Assembly: GCA_016794505.1 (NCBI GenBank)
Contig: JAEUJZ010000109.1
Span: 18,422-82,421 of the forward strand
DNA: 64,000 nucleotides
Source of the DNA: Myxococcales bacterium
GTDB lineage: Bacteria > Myxococcota_A > Polyangia > Palsa-1104 > JAEUJZ01
Reading direction: 5' to 3'
A program made the position numbers and the translations under genes. The notes under the pieces were generated by a model. That model did not search any database, was not told where the DNA came from, and saw nothing but the letters and a program-made list of their open reading frames with translations. The stretch's first letter is position 1. Every line of letters starts with the position of its first letter. Below, piece after piece: positions 1 through 8,541 of this stretch.

Positions 1-1
1 G

Positions 2-487
2 CCTGGAACCCATGACATCGTGCGCTTGACGCGCTTTCTTGCGCAGGTGCAGGCGCCGTGTGCAGCGTCGGAGGAACGGACAGTCGAGCGGCCGATCTTT
101 GACCGCGATGCCGAGCGCCGCCTGCCCGATCAGCGAGCGCACTTTACCGCCGACGCTCCACTGCGGCTGTGCATCATCGAGGGCTGGTTCGTCGGGGCGC
201 CAGCCCCCGGTTATGAAGGGCTGGCCAGGGCGCTGGATCGGCTGATCTATCTCGACATGGCTGAAGCAGACGCGCGGGCGGCTCGCATCTTGCGGGAAGC
301 GGCGCTGCGGGCTGCCGGTCGTGCAGCGATGTCGGCCCCCGACGTCGATTCGTTCTGGTCCGAAGCGCTAGCGCCATCGTTTGCCACCTGGGTGTATCCG
401 CTGCGCGAGCGGGCCGACGTCATCGTCACACTGGATGCGCGGCATGCGGTGACGGGGCTTGCGATCCAGCCGGCTGCTCACCGCTAA
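2..487 (+). CDS. P-loop kinase, PanK/PRK (uridine kinase) family, 5' truncated by window edge
   Basis: The reading frame is open from the first bases of the window (it begins PGTHDIVRLTRF before the GTG at 20), so the gene starts upstream and the P-loop is missing. What remains matches the C-terminal half of the pantothenate kinase I/phosphoribulokinase/uridine kinase fold. It has a dispensable-looking V-ERPIFDRDAERRLP segment like the 'PvyDh' lid region, a strand ending in IIEGWFVG (Walker-B-like 'EG'), and a tail with FW, YPLRERADVIV and H-AVTGL like the closing W-x(n)-PTRERADLVL-H-V element of PanK. The substrate (pantothenate, uridine, glycerate) cannot be decided. It converges on the next gene with a 14-base gap. 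Confidence 0.6.
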   Translation, partial: PGTHDIVRLTRFLAQVQAPCAASEERTVERPIFDRDAERRLPDQRAHFTADAPLRLCIIEGWFVGAPAPGYEGLARALDRLIYLDMAEADARAARILREAALRAAGRAAMSAPDVDSFWSEALAPSFATWVYPLRERADVIVTLDARHAVTGLAIQPAAHR

Positions 488-501
488 GCGCGAGCCAACG
501 C

Positions 502-2364
502 TTACGATCCGCCGTCGAACAGCGATGCAAAAAAGGCCGCGCGCTGCGCGTCGCCGTGGCCGGCTCCACCAGGGCTTTCGGTCTCGATCACGTCCCCCGC
601 TTGCGCGTGCAGGATGGCTTTTGCTGGAAGCTTGCGCATTGCTCGGTCGCGTTGCAGCACATCCTGGCCGGTGGCAGCGGGACCCCCGCCGGCCAAGCCA
701 TACGGCGGACGACGGCGACGCTCGCCGGCAAGCGTGACCTGCTGTGGGCGCAGGAAGACCAGCGCGCGGTGCCAGCCAGGCTCGCCGCTGCGCAGTCCCA
801 GGCCCGCCGAGTCAGGACGCAGCGCCAGCGTCTGCACGCGCACAGGCACGCTCGCTTCCAAGGCTTCGATCGACGGCAGCATCGCCGGAAAAAGCGCGCC
901 GGAAAAAGCGCCGGGCTCGGGCTGCGCCCCCAGGCCCCCTGGAAGCACGATGCGGCGCTCGGCCAGCGACTCGGCCCGTGCTGTGCCCTGCACTCCCGGC
1001 GGCTCTGCGACGTACACAGCGCTGCGCGTCCCAGCACTTCCAGCGGCCACGCGCGACGGCAGGACCTGCGCAAAGACGCCTTGCAGCACATCCATCAAGC
1101 GCTGGGCCGTCTCATCGCAGGCCAGAGCGTGCGCCGACGGGCTCTCGGCAGCGACAATCGACCCACGGCGCAGACGCAGAGTCAGCCCGCGGCACAGCGC
1201 ATCGCTGGGCGGCAGCCGACCCGCGTGGGCTGACGCATTCCCATCGAGCGTGTGCAGCAGGCGATAGACCGCCTCTTTCACCACCGCCACGCTGGCAGCC
1301 GCAGACAGGTTGAGCGGTCCCGCAGCGGCATCGGCGCTGTCGCACAGATCCAGCGTGGCTTCGTCGCGACGCAAAAGCAGCGTCGCGCGCAGGGCCAGAT
1401 CGGTGGCACCGCAGCCGTCTTCATCGAGGCTGTCCGCAAAGGCATAAAAGCCCGCCGGCAGCGCGGACAGCAGCCGCTGGGTCGCCTGGGCGGTCTGTTC
1501 GTACAGCGCGCGACACTGGGCCTGCGCCTGATCCCAGCCGATGCGCAAAAGCAGGGCAGAGAGCGCCTTGCGCCCCTGCAGCAAGCAGGCATGCAGGGCC
1601 AAAAGATCGCTCTGGGCTTCGCGGCACAGGCTGGTTCGCCGCAAGATCGCCGGCAGCGAGCGTTCGTCGATCACCGTCGCAGAAAGCGCGCTCCCTTCGT
1701 CGTGTTGCAGCCGGGGGGGCGCAGCCGGGGGCGGCGGCGCAAACGGCAGATAGCGCGGCCCGACGGCAGGAGGCAGGTTCGCAAGCTCGCTGTCCACGGC
1801 GGGGGCCAGCGCATCGATGCACAGTCCAGCCTCAGCAGATGGCAGTGAACCAAAGGGCGCTCGCGGAAATCGCGCGCCAAGCGCCAGATAAAGGACGCGC
1901 AAAGACACCGAAGATGCCGCCGCTTCTGGCTGTGCTGCCGGCGGGACAAGCGGCACCAGCAGCGCAAACGTCTGACGGTCGACAAACCCCGCCCAAAGCG
2001 ACGCCTCGCGGACCACAGGCTCGCGGTCTTTTGCGGCTGGCTCGCTCGATGGGGTGGGCAGTGACTCGCTGTTGGCGATCAGCGCTTGATCCGCAGACAA
2101 AGACCACGCGCTGTGGTCCTGAGCCAAGATCGCCCGCACCTGCGCGCTTAGGGCGCCGCGCAGCACGGGATTGCCGCCGCGCTCGATCAGGCTGCGCCCA
2201 TCGGCATCGCACAGCGCGCACGCGATGTCGGCATCCTCGCGCAGCGCAGACGACACCGCACAGCGGCGAATGCGCAAAAGCAGCGAGCCAAGCAGACGAT
2301 CGACCTGGCTCAAGAACGCCGCAGTCGCAGAGTCCGCGACGGGGTCCACGGGCGACACGCTCAC
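502..2364 (-). CDS. Hydantoinase B/5-oxoprolinase (HyuB)-family protein, divergent
   Basis: About 620 residues, GTG start. The N-terminus has the HyuB pattern of a helical start (DPV...RRCAVSSALREDADIACALCDADGR) followed by a lowered-similarity centre. The middle has GFYAFADSLDEDG and a GPLN-containing segment. The C-terminus carries the family's closing signature, RRRRPPYGLAGGGPA...LPAKA...AGDVIETESPGGAGHGD. In the family HyuB pairs with HyuA to open cyclic amides in an ATP-dependent way; no HyuA is visible here, and insertions and low similarity in the centre make activity uncertain. It is the last gene of the serC operon and overlaps the preceding stop by four bases (GTGA), indicating translational coupling. 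Family call is firm, substrate unknown. Confidence 0.7.
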   Translation of the reverse strand: MSVSPVDPVADSATAAFLSQVDRLLGSLLLRIRRCAVSSALREDADIACALCDADGRSLIERGGNPVLRGALSAQVRAILAQDHSAWSLSADQALIANSESLPTPSSEPAAKDREPVVREASLWAGFVDRQTFALLVPLVPPAAQPEAAASSVSLRVLYLALGARFPRAPFGSLPSAEAGLCIDALAPAVDSELANLPPAVGPRYLPFAPPPPAAPPRLQHDEGSALSATVIDERSLPAILRRTSLCREAQSDLLALHACLLQGRKALSALLLRIGWDQAQAQCRALYEQTAQATQRLLSALPAGFYAFADSLDEDGCGATDLALRATLLLRRDEATLDLCDSADAAAGPLNLSAAASVAVVKEAVYRLLHTLDGNASAHAGRLPPSDALCRGLTLRLRRGSIVAAESPSAHALACDETAQRLMDVLQGVFAQVLPSRVAAGSAGTRSAVYVAEPPGVQGTARAESLAERRIVLPGGLGAQPEPGAFSGALFPAMLPSIEALEASVPVRVQTLALRPDSAGLGLRSGEPGWHRALVFLRPQQVTLAGERRRRPPYGLAGGGPAATGQDVLQRDRAMRKLPAKAILHAQAGDVIETESPGGAGHGDAQRAAFFASLFDGGS

Positions 2365-3176
2365 AGGTAATAGACCAAGCCCAGCGCAAACTGGAAGTGG
2401 CTGGCATAGCCCTGGTACGAAGTCGCCAGCATGTTCGGCGTCTGATCGCTCACAGGAATCAGCGAGGACTGCACGGCGCCATCGTTGAGCACGATCACCG
2501 GAACGTACAGAAAGCGCAGCGACAGGCGCAGCGACAGGCTGCTGGGCAGCGAGGTCAAAAGCGGCAGCTCTCCGTCGATGCTGCCGTGCAGACCGAACAG
2601 CGTCTGCGCCACATTGCCGAAGCGCTCGCCGTACTGGATCGAGCTATCCGATGCGGTGCGCACGATCTCAAGCGAGGGGCCGAGCGCCACGCGCACGCCG
2701 TGAGACAGCCGTCGCAGATAGCTGCCCTCGGTCCCCAGCGCAGCGAACGCGAGCGGCCGCGCGTCAAAGAGCAGCGGCACCGACACGCGATCGGGAAACG
2801 CCGCGGGAGCCTGTCCGCTGGGTGGCTGTCCCTGCGCAACGGCGGCCTGTCCCGACACAGACCACAGCCCCAGCGACGCGCCGAGCTTGCCGCGCCACAG
2901 GAAGCTGCCGTCGACACCTCCCAAAAACAGGGCGCAGCCGCCCCCCGCGATCAGCGTGCGAGCGCTGCCCGCGGTGTCACAGGCGCGACTGTCTGCGTGA
3001 AAGCCCAGGCCGACTCCGATTCCGACGGTCAGCGCGCCCAAGCTGCCATGCTCGGCCCGTGCGGGCGTGACCCAGCCCACAGCGACGAGCGCGATGCAGC
3101 AAACCAGCCACCTGCGAAAGGGGAACATGACCCGGTGGCTTGCCTGAGCAAGCCGCGATGCGTTCTGCGTATTCAT
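2361..3176 (-). CDS. Exported protein, probable outer-membrane beta-barrel
   Basis: About 271 residues from the ATG that lies two bases after the serC stop. A classical signal peptide sits a little inside (MFPFRRWLVCCIALVAVGW, cleavage probably after ARA), so the ATG at 3128 is an alternative start. The mature part is rich in alternating hydrophobic/Gly strands (GALTVGIGVGLGF, LRLSLRFLYVPVIVL) and ends in an aromatic residue run, FALGLVYYL, as outer-membrane barrels often do; two or three Cys pairs occur in the first half. No named family recognised. It is the middle gene of serC > this > hyuB-like, translationally coupled on both sides. Confidence 0.6.
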   Translation of the reverse strand: MNTQNASRLAQASHRVMFPFRRWLVCCIALVAVGWVTPARAEHGSLGALTVGIGVGLGFHADSRACDTAGSARTLIAGGGCALFLGGVDGSFLWRGKLGASLGLWSVSGQAAVAQGQPPSGQAPAAFPDRVSVPLLFDARPLAFAALGTEGSYLRRLSHGVRVALGPSLEIVRTASDSSIQYGERFGNVAQTLFGLHGSIDGELPLLTSLPSSLSLRLSLRFLYVPVIVLNDGAVQSSLIPVSDQTPNMLATSYQGYASHFQFALGLVYYL

Positions 3177-3178
3177 GG

Positions 3179-4306
3179 TCAGCCGTGCTGGCGGGCGAAT
3201 TCGGCCATGAACTGACACAGCGTCTCGGCCCCAGCCAGCGGAAATGCGTTGTACACCGACGCGCGCAGGCCCCCGACCGAGCGGTGACCCTTCAGGCCGT
3301 CGAGGCCCTGCACCTTGGCTTGCTTGGCGAACTCGTCTTCCAAGGCCGGCGTCGGCAAACGGAACGTGATGTTCATCTGCGAGCGCGAGTCCGGCTGCGC
3401 ATGACCGCGATAAAAGCCGGGCGCAGCGTCGATCGCCCGATAGATCAGGTCGGCCTTTGTTTGGTTGTGCTGGGCCATGGCCGGAAGCCCGCCGTTGCGC
3501 ACAAGCCAGCGCAGCACCAAGTGCGTGATGTAAATCGCAAAGACGGGCGGCGTGTTGTACAGCGACTTGTGCTCGATGTGCGTGCGGTAGTTCAGCAGCA
3601 TCGGCAGCCGCTCGGCCTGAACCGCACTCAGTCGCAGCACTTCGGGCCGCAGCAACACCATCGTGACGCCGGCTGGCCCGGCATTCTTTTGTGCCCCGGC
3701 ATAGACCACGCTAAAGCGGCCGATGTCGACGGGGCGCGACAGGAAGTCGCTGGACATGTCGGCGACCAAGGGGCGCGAGCCAACGTCGGGAACGCGGTGA
3801 AACTGCGTCCCAAAGATCGTGTTGTTGGTGGTGTAGTGGACATACGCGGGGCGGGCCGAGAGCTGCAGTTCACCGTCGGTGGGCACACGGCGGAAGGCCT
3901 CGTTTTCGCTGCTGGCCGCGATGTGGATCTGCGCCTGCTCAATGCGCTTCGCTTCGACCACCGCCCGCTTGCCCCACTCGCCGGTCACGACATAGTCGGC
4001 GGTGTCACCGGGGCACAGAAGGTTCATCGGCACCATGCTGAACTGCAGCGACGCGCCGCCCTGCAGAAACAGCACCACCATGTCTTTGGGGATGCCGAGC
4101 AGCGTGCGCAGGTTCGCCTCCGCCTCGGCGAGGATCGCCTCGAATTCCTTGCTGCGGTGGCTGATCTCCAAGATGCCGATGCCGCTTTTGCCCAGCGACA
4201 GCAGGTTCTCGCGGGCCTCCAACAGCACGTCCTCGGGCAGAACGGCGGGACCCGCCGAGAAGTTGAAAACACGGTGAATCGCCGAAGGGGCGGCGCTGGG
4301 AATCAT
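3179..4306 (-). CDS. serC: Phosphoserine aminotransferase
   Basis: 375 residues, the usual SerC length. Converts 3-phosphohydroxypyruvate and glutamate to phosphoserine (serine synthesis) and the analogous step in pyridoxine synthesis; cytoplasmic PLP enzyme, fold type I. Visible signatures are the opening FNFSAGPAVLPEDVL, GKSGIGILEISHRSKEF, the substrate/cofactor segment FLQGGASLQFSMVPMNL, the PLP-lysine segment AGAQKNAGPAGVTMVL, and the closing GLDGLKGHRSVGGLRASVYNA. The ATG at 4306 is chosen because AAGGAG lies six bases upstream; a longer open frame upstream has no SerC similarity. First gene of a three-gene minus-strand operon. Confidence 0.95.
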   Translation of the reverse strand: MIPSAAPSAIHRVFNFSAGPAVLPEDVLLEARENLLSLGKSGIGILEISHRSKEFEAILAEAEANLRTLLGIPKDMVVLFLQGGASLQFSMVPMNLLCPGDTADYVVTGEWGKRAVVEAKRIEQAQIHIAASSENEAFRRVPTDGELQLSARPAYVHYTTNNTIFGTQFHRVPDVGSRPLVADMSSDFLSRPVDIGRFSVVYAGAQKNAGPAGVTMVLLRPEVLRLSAVQAERLPMLLNYRTHIEHKSLYNTPPVFAIYITHLVLRWLVRNGGLPAMAQHNQTKADLIYRAIDAAPGFYRGHAQPDSRSQMNITFRLPTPALEDEFAKQAKVQGLDGLKGHRSVGGLRASVYNAFPLAGAETLCQFMAEFARQHG

Positions 4307-4369
4307 GCAGGACTCCTTGGACTTGCAGAGCGCAAGTCGGCGCGAGGGTACTACCGACAGGGAACAAGA

Positions 4370-4375
4370 TACAAT
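4370..4375 (+). promoter_or_regulatory. Candidate -10 box (TACAAT) for a leaderless metallophosphoesterase mRNA
   Basis: TACAAT lies nine bases before the GTG start at 4385, and no Shine-Dalgarno sequence precedes that GTG. No convincing -35 is seen at the right distance. Transcription would begin about at the start codon. Confidence 0.35.
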
Positions 4376-4384
4376 CTCCTCACT

Positions 4385-6010
4385 GTGCAGCGCGCTCTTT
4401 GGGGCAAAGCGACTGGCTGGCTTGTGCTGTGGCTGGGCCTTTGGGGTCTGCCGTCGGCAGGCGCCGCCCCATCCCCTGCGCTCGCTCGGCCCGCGGCGGC
4501 CCCAAGCCCGCTTCCTGCGCGTCCGCGGCTGCCCCCGCCGCGCTTTACCTTCGCGCCGTACCTGCAAGATGTCGGCACCGACGCAGCGGTGATCTCATTT
4601 GCCACCGATGTCGCGACCGTGGCGACGGTGCGCATCCTGCCAGCAAGCGCCCCCAGCGAGCTGCCTGCCGAGTCAGGCGAAGCGACCATCCCAGGCGAAC
4701 CGGCCGACACCGCAAGCCCCCTTGCCAAGCTGCCCCCAGTCCGTGCCGACGGAGAGCCCAGCAGCTTGAGCCAGAAGCCCCTTTTGCAGGTGCAGTCTCC
4801 AGCGGCGCTGCGTCATCGCGTGCGCGTCGCTGGGCTGCAGCCGGGCTTGCGCTATCACTATGAAGTCGTGGCGCGACGAGCCACGGCGCTGGCCCGCCCT
4901 GGGCTCAGTCCCGCTGCGCTGCCCGGTGCCGAGGCGGTGATGATGGCGGGAGAGCTAAGCACCGCCCCGAGCCATGGGCCGTTTGTGTTTCTGGTCTATG
5001 GCGACACGCGCGATCGCGACGCCGATCATGCGTCGGTCGTACACGCCATGGTGGCCGAGCATCCCGACTTGGTGCTGCAGACCGGCGACTTGGTCAGCCG
5101 CGCCAGCGACGAGCTGCAGTGGCGACGCTACTTCGCGACGGCGGCACCGCTTTTGCGGAACACGCCGCTTTATCCGGCCCTGGGCAACCATGAGCTGCGC
5201 GGCGAGCCAGCGGCCAGCCACTTTGCCCGCCTGTTTGTGCTGCCGCGCGATCGCTCGCGCCGCCTGCGTCCGGTCTATTACGCCTTCCGCTACAGCAACG
5301 CATTGTTCCTGGCTCTCGACGGCAACTCGCCGTACGACGCACCGCAGGCAAGCTGGCTAGAGCACGAGCTCAAGACCGCCCAGGCCGACGCCGGCATTCG
5401 CCACGTCTTTGTCTTTGTTCACCAGCCGCCGTATGCCGTCGGGGCGTACTGCGGCAGCCAGCGCCTGCAGCAGCGCATCGTGCCCATCTTGCAGCGCTAC
5501 CCGGTGCGCGCCGTCTTTGCCGGACACGAGCACGCCTATCAGCATCTAGAGCGGCGCGGCCTGCGCTATTTCGTCACAGGCGGAGGCGGAGCACCGCTTT
5601 ATCCCCGTCGCAAGTCGTGCAACTTTGAAGACGATACGGCGCTGTGGCTGTTCCGCGCCGAGCACCACTATCTGCGCGTGCAGGTCGACGGCGACGCTGC
5701 GGTGATGACCGCCATCGATCACCGCGGCAACCTCCTCGATCGCGTGGCGCTGCATGAACCGCCCGGCGAGGCGCCGCCGATGCAGCAGCTTTCCCCCGAC
5801 CTGCCGACGCAGCCGCCACGCCCACGCTGGCTGATTCCTTCGCGCTTGCAGCGCGTGCCGCTTCTGTCCCAGGCCAGCCCGCTGCGCGATAGCGAGACGC
5901 AGCAACCAGCCGGCGCGCTGGTCCTTTTGGGTCTGTCCAGCATCACGGTCCTCGCCGGTCTTTTGGTGCTCATCCGCCCCAGCCGCCGCCGCAAACACGC
6001 AGTGACGTAG
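4385..6010 (+). CDS. Purple-acid-phosphatase-like metallophosphoesterase, exported, C-terminally membrane anchored
   Basis: 541 residues from a GTG start. Signal peptide (hydrophobic LVLWLGLWGL, cleavage near AGAAP), then a Pro/Ala-rich linker, a fibronectin-III-like N-terminal domain as in purple acid phosphatases (PYLQDVGTDAAVISF...LQPGLRYHYEV), then the calcineurin-type metallophosphoesterase domain. Metal-ligand motifs are in order: YGDTRDRD (Asp207 region), LQTGDLV, ALGNHE, FVFVHQPPY and AGHEHAYQH followed by TGGGGAPLY. The tail has one hydrophobic segment (ALVLLGLSSITVLAGLLVLI) followed by RPSRRRKH, so the enzyme is probably anchored with the catalytic domain outside the cytoplasm. Divergent from serC. 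Substrate (phosphomonoester or diester) unknown. Confidence 0.85.
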   Translation: MQRALWGKATGWLVLWLGLWGLPSAGAAPSPALARPAAAPSPLPARPRLPPPRFTFAPYLQDVGTDAAVISFATDVATVATVRILPASAPSELPAESGEATIPGEPADTASPLAKLPPVRADGEPSSLSQKPLLQVQSPAALRHRVRVAGLQPGLRYHYEVVARRATALARPGLSPAALPGAEAVMMAGELSTAPSHGPFVFLVYGDTRDRDADHASVVHAMVAEHPDLVLQTGDLVSRASDELQWRRYFATAAPLLRNTPLYPALGNHELRGEPAASHFARLFVLPRDRSRRLRPVYYAFRYSNALFLALDGNSPYDAPQASWLEHELKTAQADAGIRHVFVFVHQPPYAVGAYCGSQRLQQRIVPILQRYPVRAVFAGHEHAYQHLERRGLRYFVTGGGGAPLYPRRKSCNFEDDTALWLFRAEHHYLRVQVDGDAAVMTAIDHRGNLLDRVALHEPPGEAPPMQQLSPDLPTQPPRPRWLIPSRLQRVPLLSQASPLRDSETQQPAGALVLLGLSSITVLAGLLVLIRPSRRRKHAVT

Positions 6011-6099
6011 AATTTATATCGATAATAAATATATCGTAATACATTAATATTAAAATAAATTGTCGGGCTGCGCCATTTGAACATAGTTCATTTTATCGT
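6011..6099. other. AT-rich convergent intergenic island
   Basis: About 90 bases between two convergent genes; the first 50 are almost purely A/T, in contrast to surroundings. It contains AATTTATAT, a 9-mer found twice more in the island near 8.98 kb, and the small hairpin CGATA-7 nt-TATCG. It may serve transcription termination or nucleoid-protein binding; neither is shown. Confidence 0.4.
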
Positions 6100-6789
6100 T
6101 TAACCGCCGCCCTTGAGCCACTCGGACCCATCGGGGAAGAACTCTTTTTTCCAGATCGGGACTTCGACCTTTAGGCGCTCGATGGCGGTGCGGCAGGCTG
6201 AAAAGGCCTCGGCGCGGTGCGGAGCAGACGCGGCGACGAGCACCGCGACATCGCCAATGGCCAGGCTGCCAACGCGGTGGATGATGCACAGCTTGGCGCC
6301 GGGGGTATTGGCCTCGATCTCGTCGCAGATCGTCGACAGCGAGCGCACGGCCATGCTGTCGTAGGCCTCGTAGTCCAAGCGCACCACCGGCCGGCCTTGG
6401 TTGTGATCGCGCACCAGGCCGATGAACAAGACGACGCCGCCTTGGCCGGGACCGCTGACGGCAGAAAGCGCGTCGTTGGGCTGCAAGGGATCGTGGCTGA
6501 TGCGGCAGCGCGGCAGCGCGACCGACGCGACGGCATGCGAGCCACCAGCCACGGGTGGCAAGAGCGCTAGCTCATCGCCCTCGGAAAGCGGAAAGTCGGC
6601 CGGCACCAGCGTCTGGTTGACGGCCAGAAGCAGGTTCTTTTCGATCCCGCGAATGACGTCTTCGCGCTCGGCCAGGATCGCCAGCGCATCGCGGACCGTG
6701 GCCCCGTGCGGCAGGCTCAGCGGCTCTTCGCTGCGACGCAGACGGTCGCGCAGCAGCGCGAAATAAAGGACACGGATCTGGATCTGCAT
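6100..6789 (-). CDS. Fused molybdopterin synthase (MoaD-MoaE)
   Basis: 229 residues. Residues 1-83 form the ubiquitin-like small subunit MoaD (MQIQIRVLYFALLRDRL...LSEGDELALLPPVAGG), ending in Gly82-Gly83. Residues about 95-229 form the large subunit MoaE (GVVLFIGLVRDHNQG, LDYEAYDSMA, HRVGSLAIGDVAVLVA, and the active-site lysine region VPIWKKEFF). Together they convert cyclic pyranopterin monophosphate to molybdopterin, with sulfur carried as thiocarboxylate on the MoaD C-terminal glycine. Here that glycine is internal, so cleavage after GG, or an unusual chemistry, is implied. The start at 6789 is chosen because MoaD begins there; upstream open frame is unrelated. No other moa/moe genes are in the window. 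Confidence 0.9.
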   Translation of the reverse strand: MQIQIRVLYFALLRDRLRRSEEPLSLPHGATVRDALAILAEREDVIRGIEKNLLLAVNQTLVPADFPLSEGDELALLPPVAGGSHAVASVALPRCRISHDPLQPNDALSAVSGPGQGGVVLFIGLVRDHNQGRPVVRLDYEAYDSMAVRSLSTICDEIEANTPGAKLCIIHRVGSLAIGDVAVLVAASAPHRAEAFSACRTAIERLKVEVPIWKKEFFPDGSEWLKGGG

Positions 6790-6881
6790 GCGTGCTCTTT
6801 CTAGCGGGCAGAGCGGCGGCAGCCCAGCGAGCCCAGCGCTGCGGCGCAGCCTCGGCGCGACCTGGCCACCGCCGCGGTCGC

Positions 6882-7064
6882 TTACCAGCCGCCTGCGGGC
6901 GGGGCTTTCTTTTCTTCCTTGGTCTCTTTCTTCGGTGGCGCCTTTTTGCCGTCGGTCTTTTCGGCGGGTTTCTTTTCGTCCTTGCCGCCTTCTGCAGCCA
7001 AGACCAGCGTCGGCGCAAAGGCCACTGCCGTGACAAGAGCAACGCGAGCCAAGAGCGTGTTCAT
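6882..7064 (-). CDS. Small Lys-rich exported protein (60 aa), unknown
   Basis: Strong GGAGG five bases before the ATG at 7064. Residues 1-23 are a signal peptide (ARVALVTAVAFAPTLVLAA). The mature 37 residues consist almost only of Lys, Glu, Pro, Gly, Ala and Asp (KDEKKPAEKTDGKKAPP...), ending PPAGGW, so it is probably disordered and highly charged in the periplasm. No family recognised. It lies upstream of moaD-moaE in the same direction with a 92-base gap, and diverges from the lipoprotein gene at 7303. Confidence 0.65.
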   Translation of the reverse strand: MNTLLARVALVTAVAFAPTLVLAAEGGKDEKKPAEKTDGKKAPPKKETKEEKKAPPAGGW

Positions 7065-7302
7065 GAGAGCCTCCGTGTGTCTGTGGAACGGCCAAGTCCG
7101 ACGCGAGCACCGCGCCTGCCCGGCACCTCGAACCGTCGCGAGGCAGCACACAGTACGACAAGTCGCCCCCAGCCGGAGCCCGTCGTTTGCGCTTTTGTCA
7201 GGCCCCGGTCGCAGCAGATCGCAGATAGCCGCACGCCACAGAAACGCATACGCTGCCCGCCACATGCAGCGCCGATCCACCCGACGCCCAAAGGAGACCC
7301 CC

Positions 7303-8379
7303 ATGCTCAATTCCTGCTCACGCCTGCAGTCCTGGTCGCGAACGTTTTTGGCCTGTGCTCTGTCCGTTTTCTGGAGCGCCTGTGGCGGGGTCGAACCCGA
7401 CGGGCTTTTGGGTGGCGCAGAGCCCGACCCAACCGCAGACGAAGCCGCGCTGGGGCAGCGGCAGCAGGGCCTTACCCGCTGCGAGGCTGGGTTCATTCCG
7501 CCCGCGAAGTCCGGCTTTCGTCACTTCGGCAGTCGCGTGATCGCGCTGGGACCAGCCGGGCACTCGCTGCAGGATCTGGTCGTCGCGCCCGGCAGCAGCG
7601 TGCAGGTCGAGGGCAAGTTTGCGTACGGCACCATCTCGAAAGATCTGGAAGACGAGCAGGTTCAGCTCTTCTTGCACGACTGCTCGGCGTGGCGCTCGCT
7701 GGGCACGGCGCTCACCGATCGCGACGGACGGGCGCGCATTCGCGTAACGGCGGCGACCAGCCCTGGCATCTATGCGCTGCGCATGGTCGTACGCGGCGAT
7801 GCGACGCAGGCGACCGGCTTTCTGTTCGTGCCACCAGCCGGCGCGCAGCTTACCGTCTTTGACATCGATGGCACGCTGACCACATCCGATATGGAGCTGG
7901 TCAAGGACGTCATCACCGACCTGTTCGAGCCGATCCTGCGCGGCACCTATACGCCCGTGCCGCATCCCTTTGCCCGCGAGCTAGTCGAAGAGCGCGTGCG
8001 CCTGGGCAGCCTGCCCGTGTTTCTGACGGGGCGGCCGTACTGGCTGAGCAAGATCAGCCGCGAGTGGCTCGCCGGTCAGCGCATGCCGCTCGGCCCGCTG
8101 CACACGACGGATCGCAACAGCGACGCGCTGCCTATGGGCGTCGCGGCGTACAAGGCCGCCTTCCTGGGCTCGCTGCGGGCGCAGGGCTTCGTCGTGCGCG
8201 GCGCGTATGGCAATGCCTCGACGGACATCACGGCGTACGAAGCCGCCGGCCTGCCCAAGTCCGAGACCTACATCATCGGGCACAATGGCGGAAAGTCCGG
8301 CACGCACGGGGCATGCGCCAGCGACCCAACGTGCAAGACCTGGGAAGAAGAAGTCCGCCGTCTGCGGGCGCTGCCCTAG
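7303..8379 (+). CDS. Lipoprotein with LNS2/lipin-type HAD phosphatase domain
   Basis: 358 residues; AAGGAG six bases before ATG. The signal region ends in a probable lipobox (FWSAC, Cys27). Residues about 60-180 form a beta-rich domain resembling the N-terminal part of bacterial 'phosphatidylinositol transfer' annotated proteins. Residues about 183-340 are an HAD domain with motif I FDIDGTLTTSD (Asp187, Asp189), motif II FLTGRP, a conserved AYKAAFLGSL lysine helix and AYGNASTDITAYEAAG for motif IV. This matches the LNS2 (lipin/Ned1/Smp2) family, whose eukaryotic members are phosphatidate phosphatases. Activity on lipid in the envelope is inference; all catalytic Asp positions appear present. 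Confidence 0.75.
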   Translation: MLNSCSRLQSWSRTFLACALSVFWSACGGVEPDGLLGGAEPDPTADEAALGQRQQGLTRCEAGFIPPAKSGFRHFGSRVIALGPAGHSLQDLVVAPGSSVQVEGKFAYGTISKDLEDEQVQLFLHDCSAWRSLGTALTDRDGRARIRVTAATSPGIYALRMVVRGDATQATGFLFVPPAGAQLTVFDIDGTLTTSDMELVKDVITDLFEPILRGTYTPVPHPFARELVEERVRLGSLPVFLTGRPYWLSKISREWLAGQRMPLGPLHTTDRNSDALPMGVAAYKAAFLGSLRAQGFVVRGAYGNASTDITAYEAAGLPKSETYIIGHNGGKSGTHGACASDPTCKTWEEEVRRLRALP

Positions 8380-8541
8380 CAACGGCTCGGCGGTGTCCAG
8401 TCGGCAGTCGCCAAGCCAGAAACCGGGTCCGTACGAAGCTCTTTCAGGCCCGATCGCTGCGCGGTACCATGCGGATTCTATTCATCTATCCAGCATCGCC
8501 CGCGCGCGACCGAGGCAGCGCGCATCGCCACGGAGAGTCAG

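Noticed and set aside
1839..3215. Long plus-strand open frame of about 458 codons
   Set aside because: Antisense to the HyuB-like and barrel genes; Arg/Ala/Pro-rich composition typical of GC-rich shadow frames, no domain.
3140..4384. Upstream extension of the metallophosphoesterase frame
   Set aside because: Runs antisense through the whole of serC; the signal peptide begins at 4385.
8469..8541. ATG starting MRILFIYPASPARDRG, like the first residues of B12-binding radical SAM proteins
   Set aside because: Only about 15 residues match, the rest is an Arg-rich frame overlapping the SET gene; chance or an undetectable remnant.
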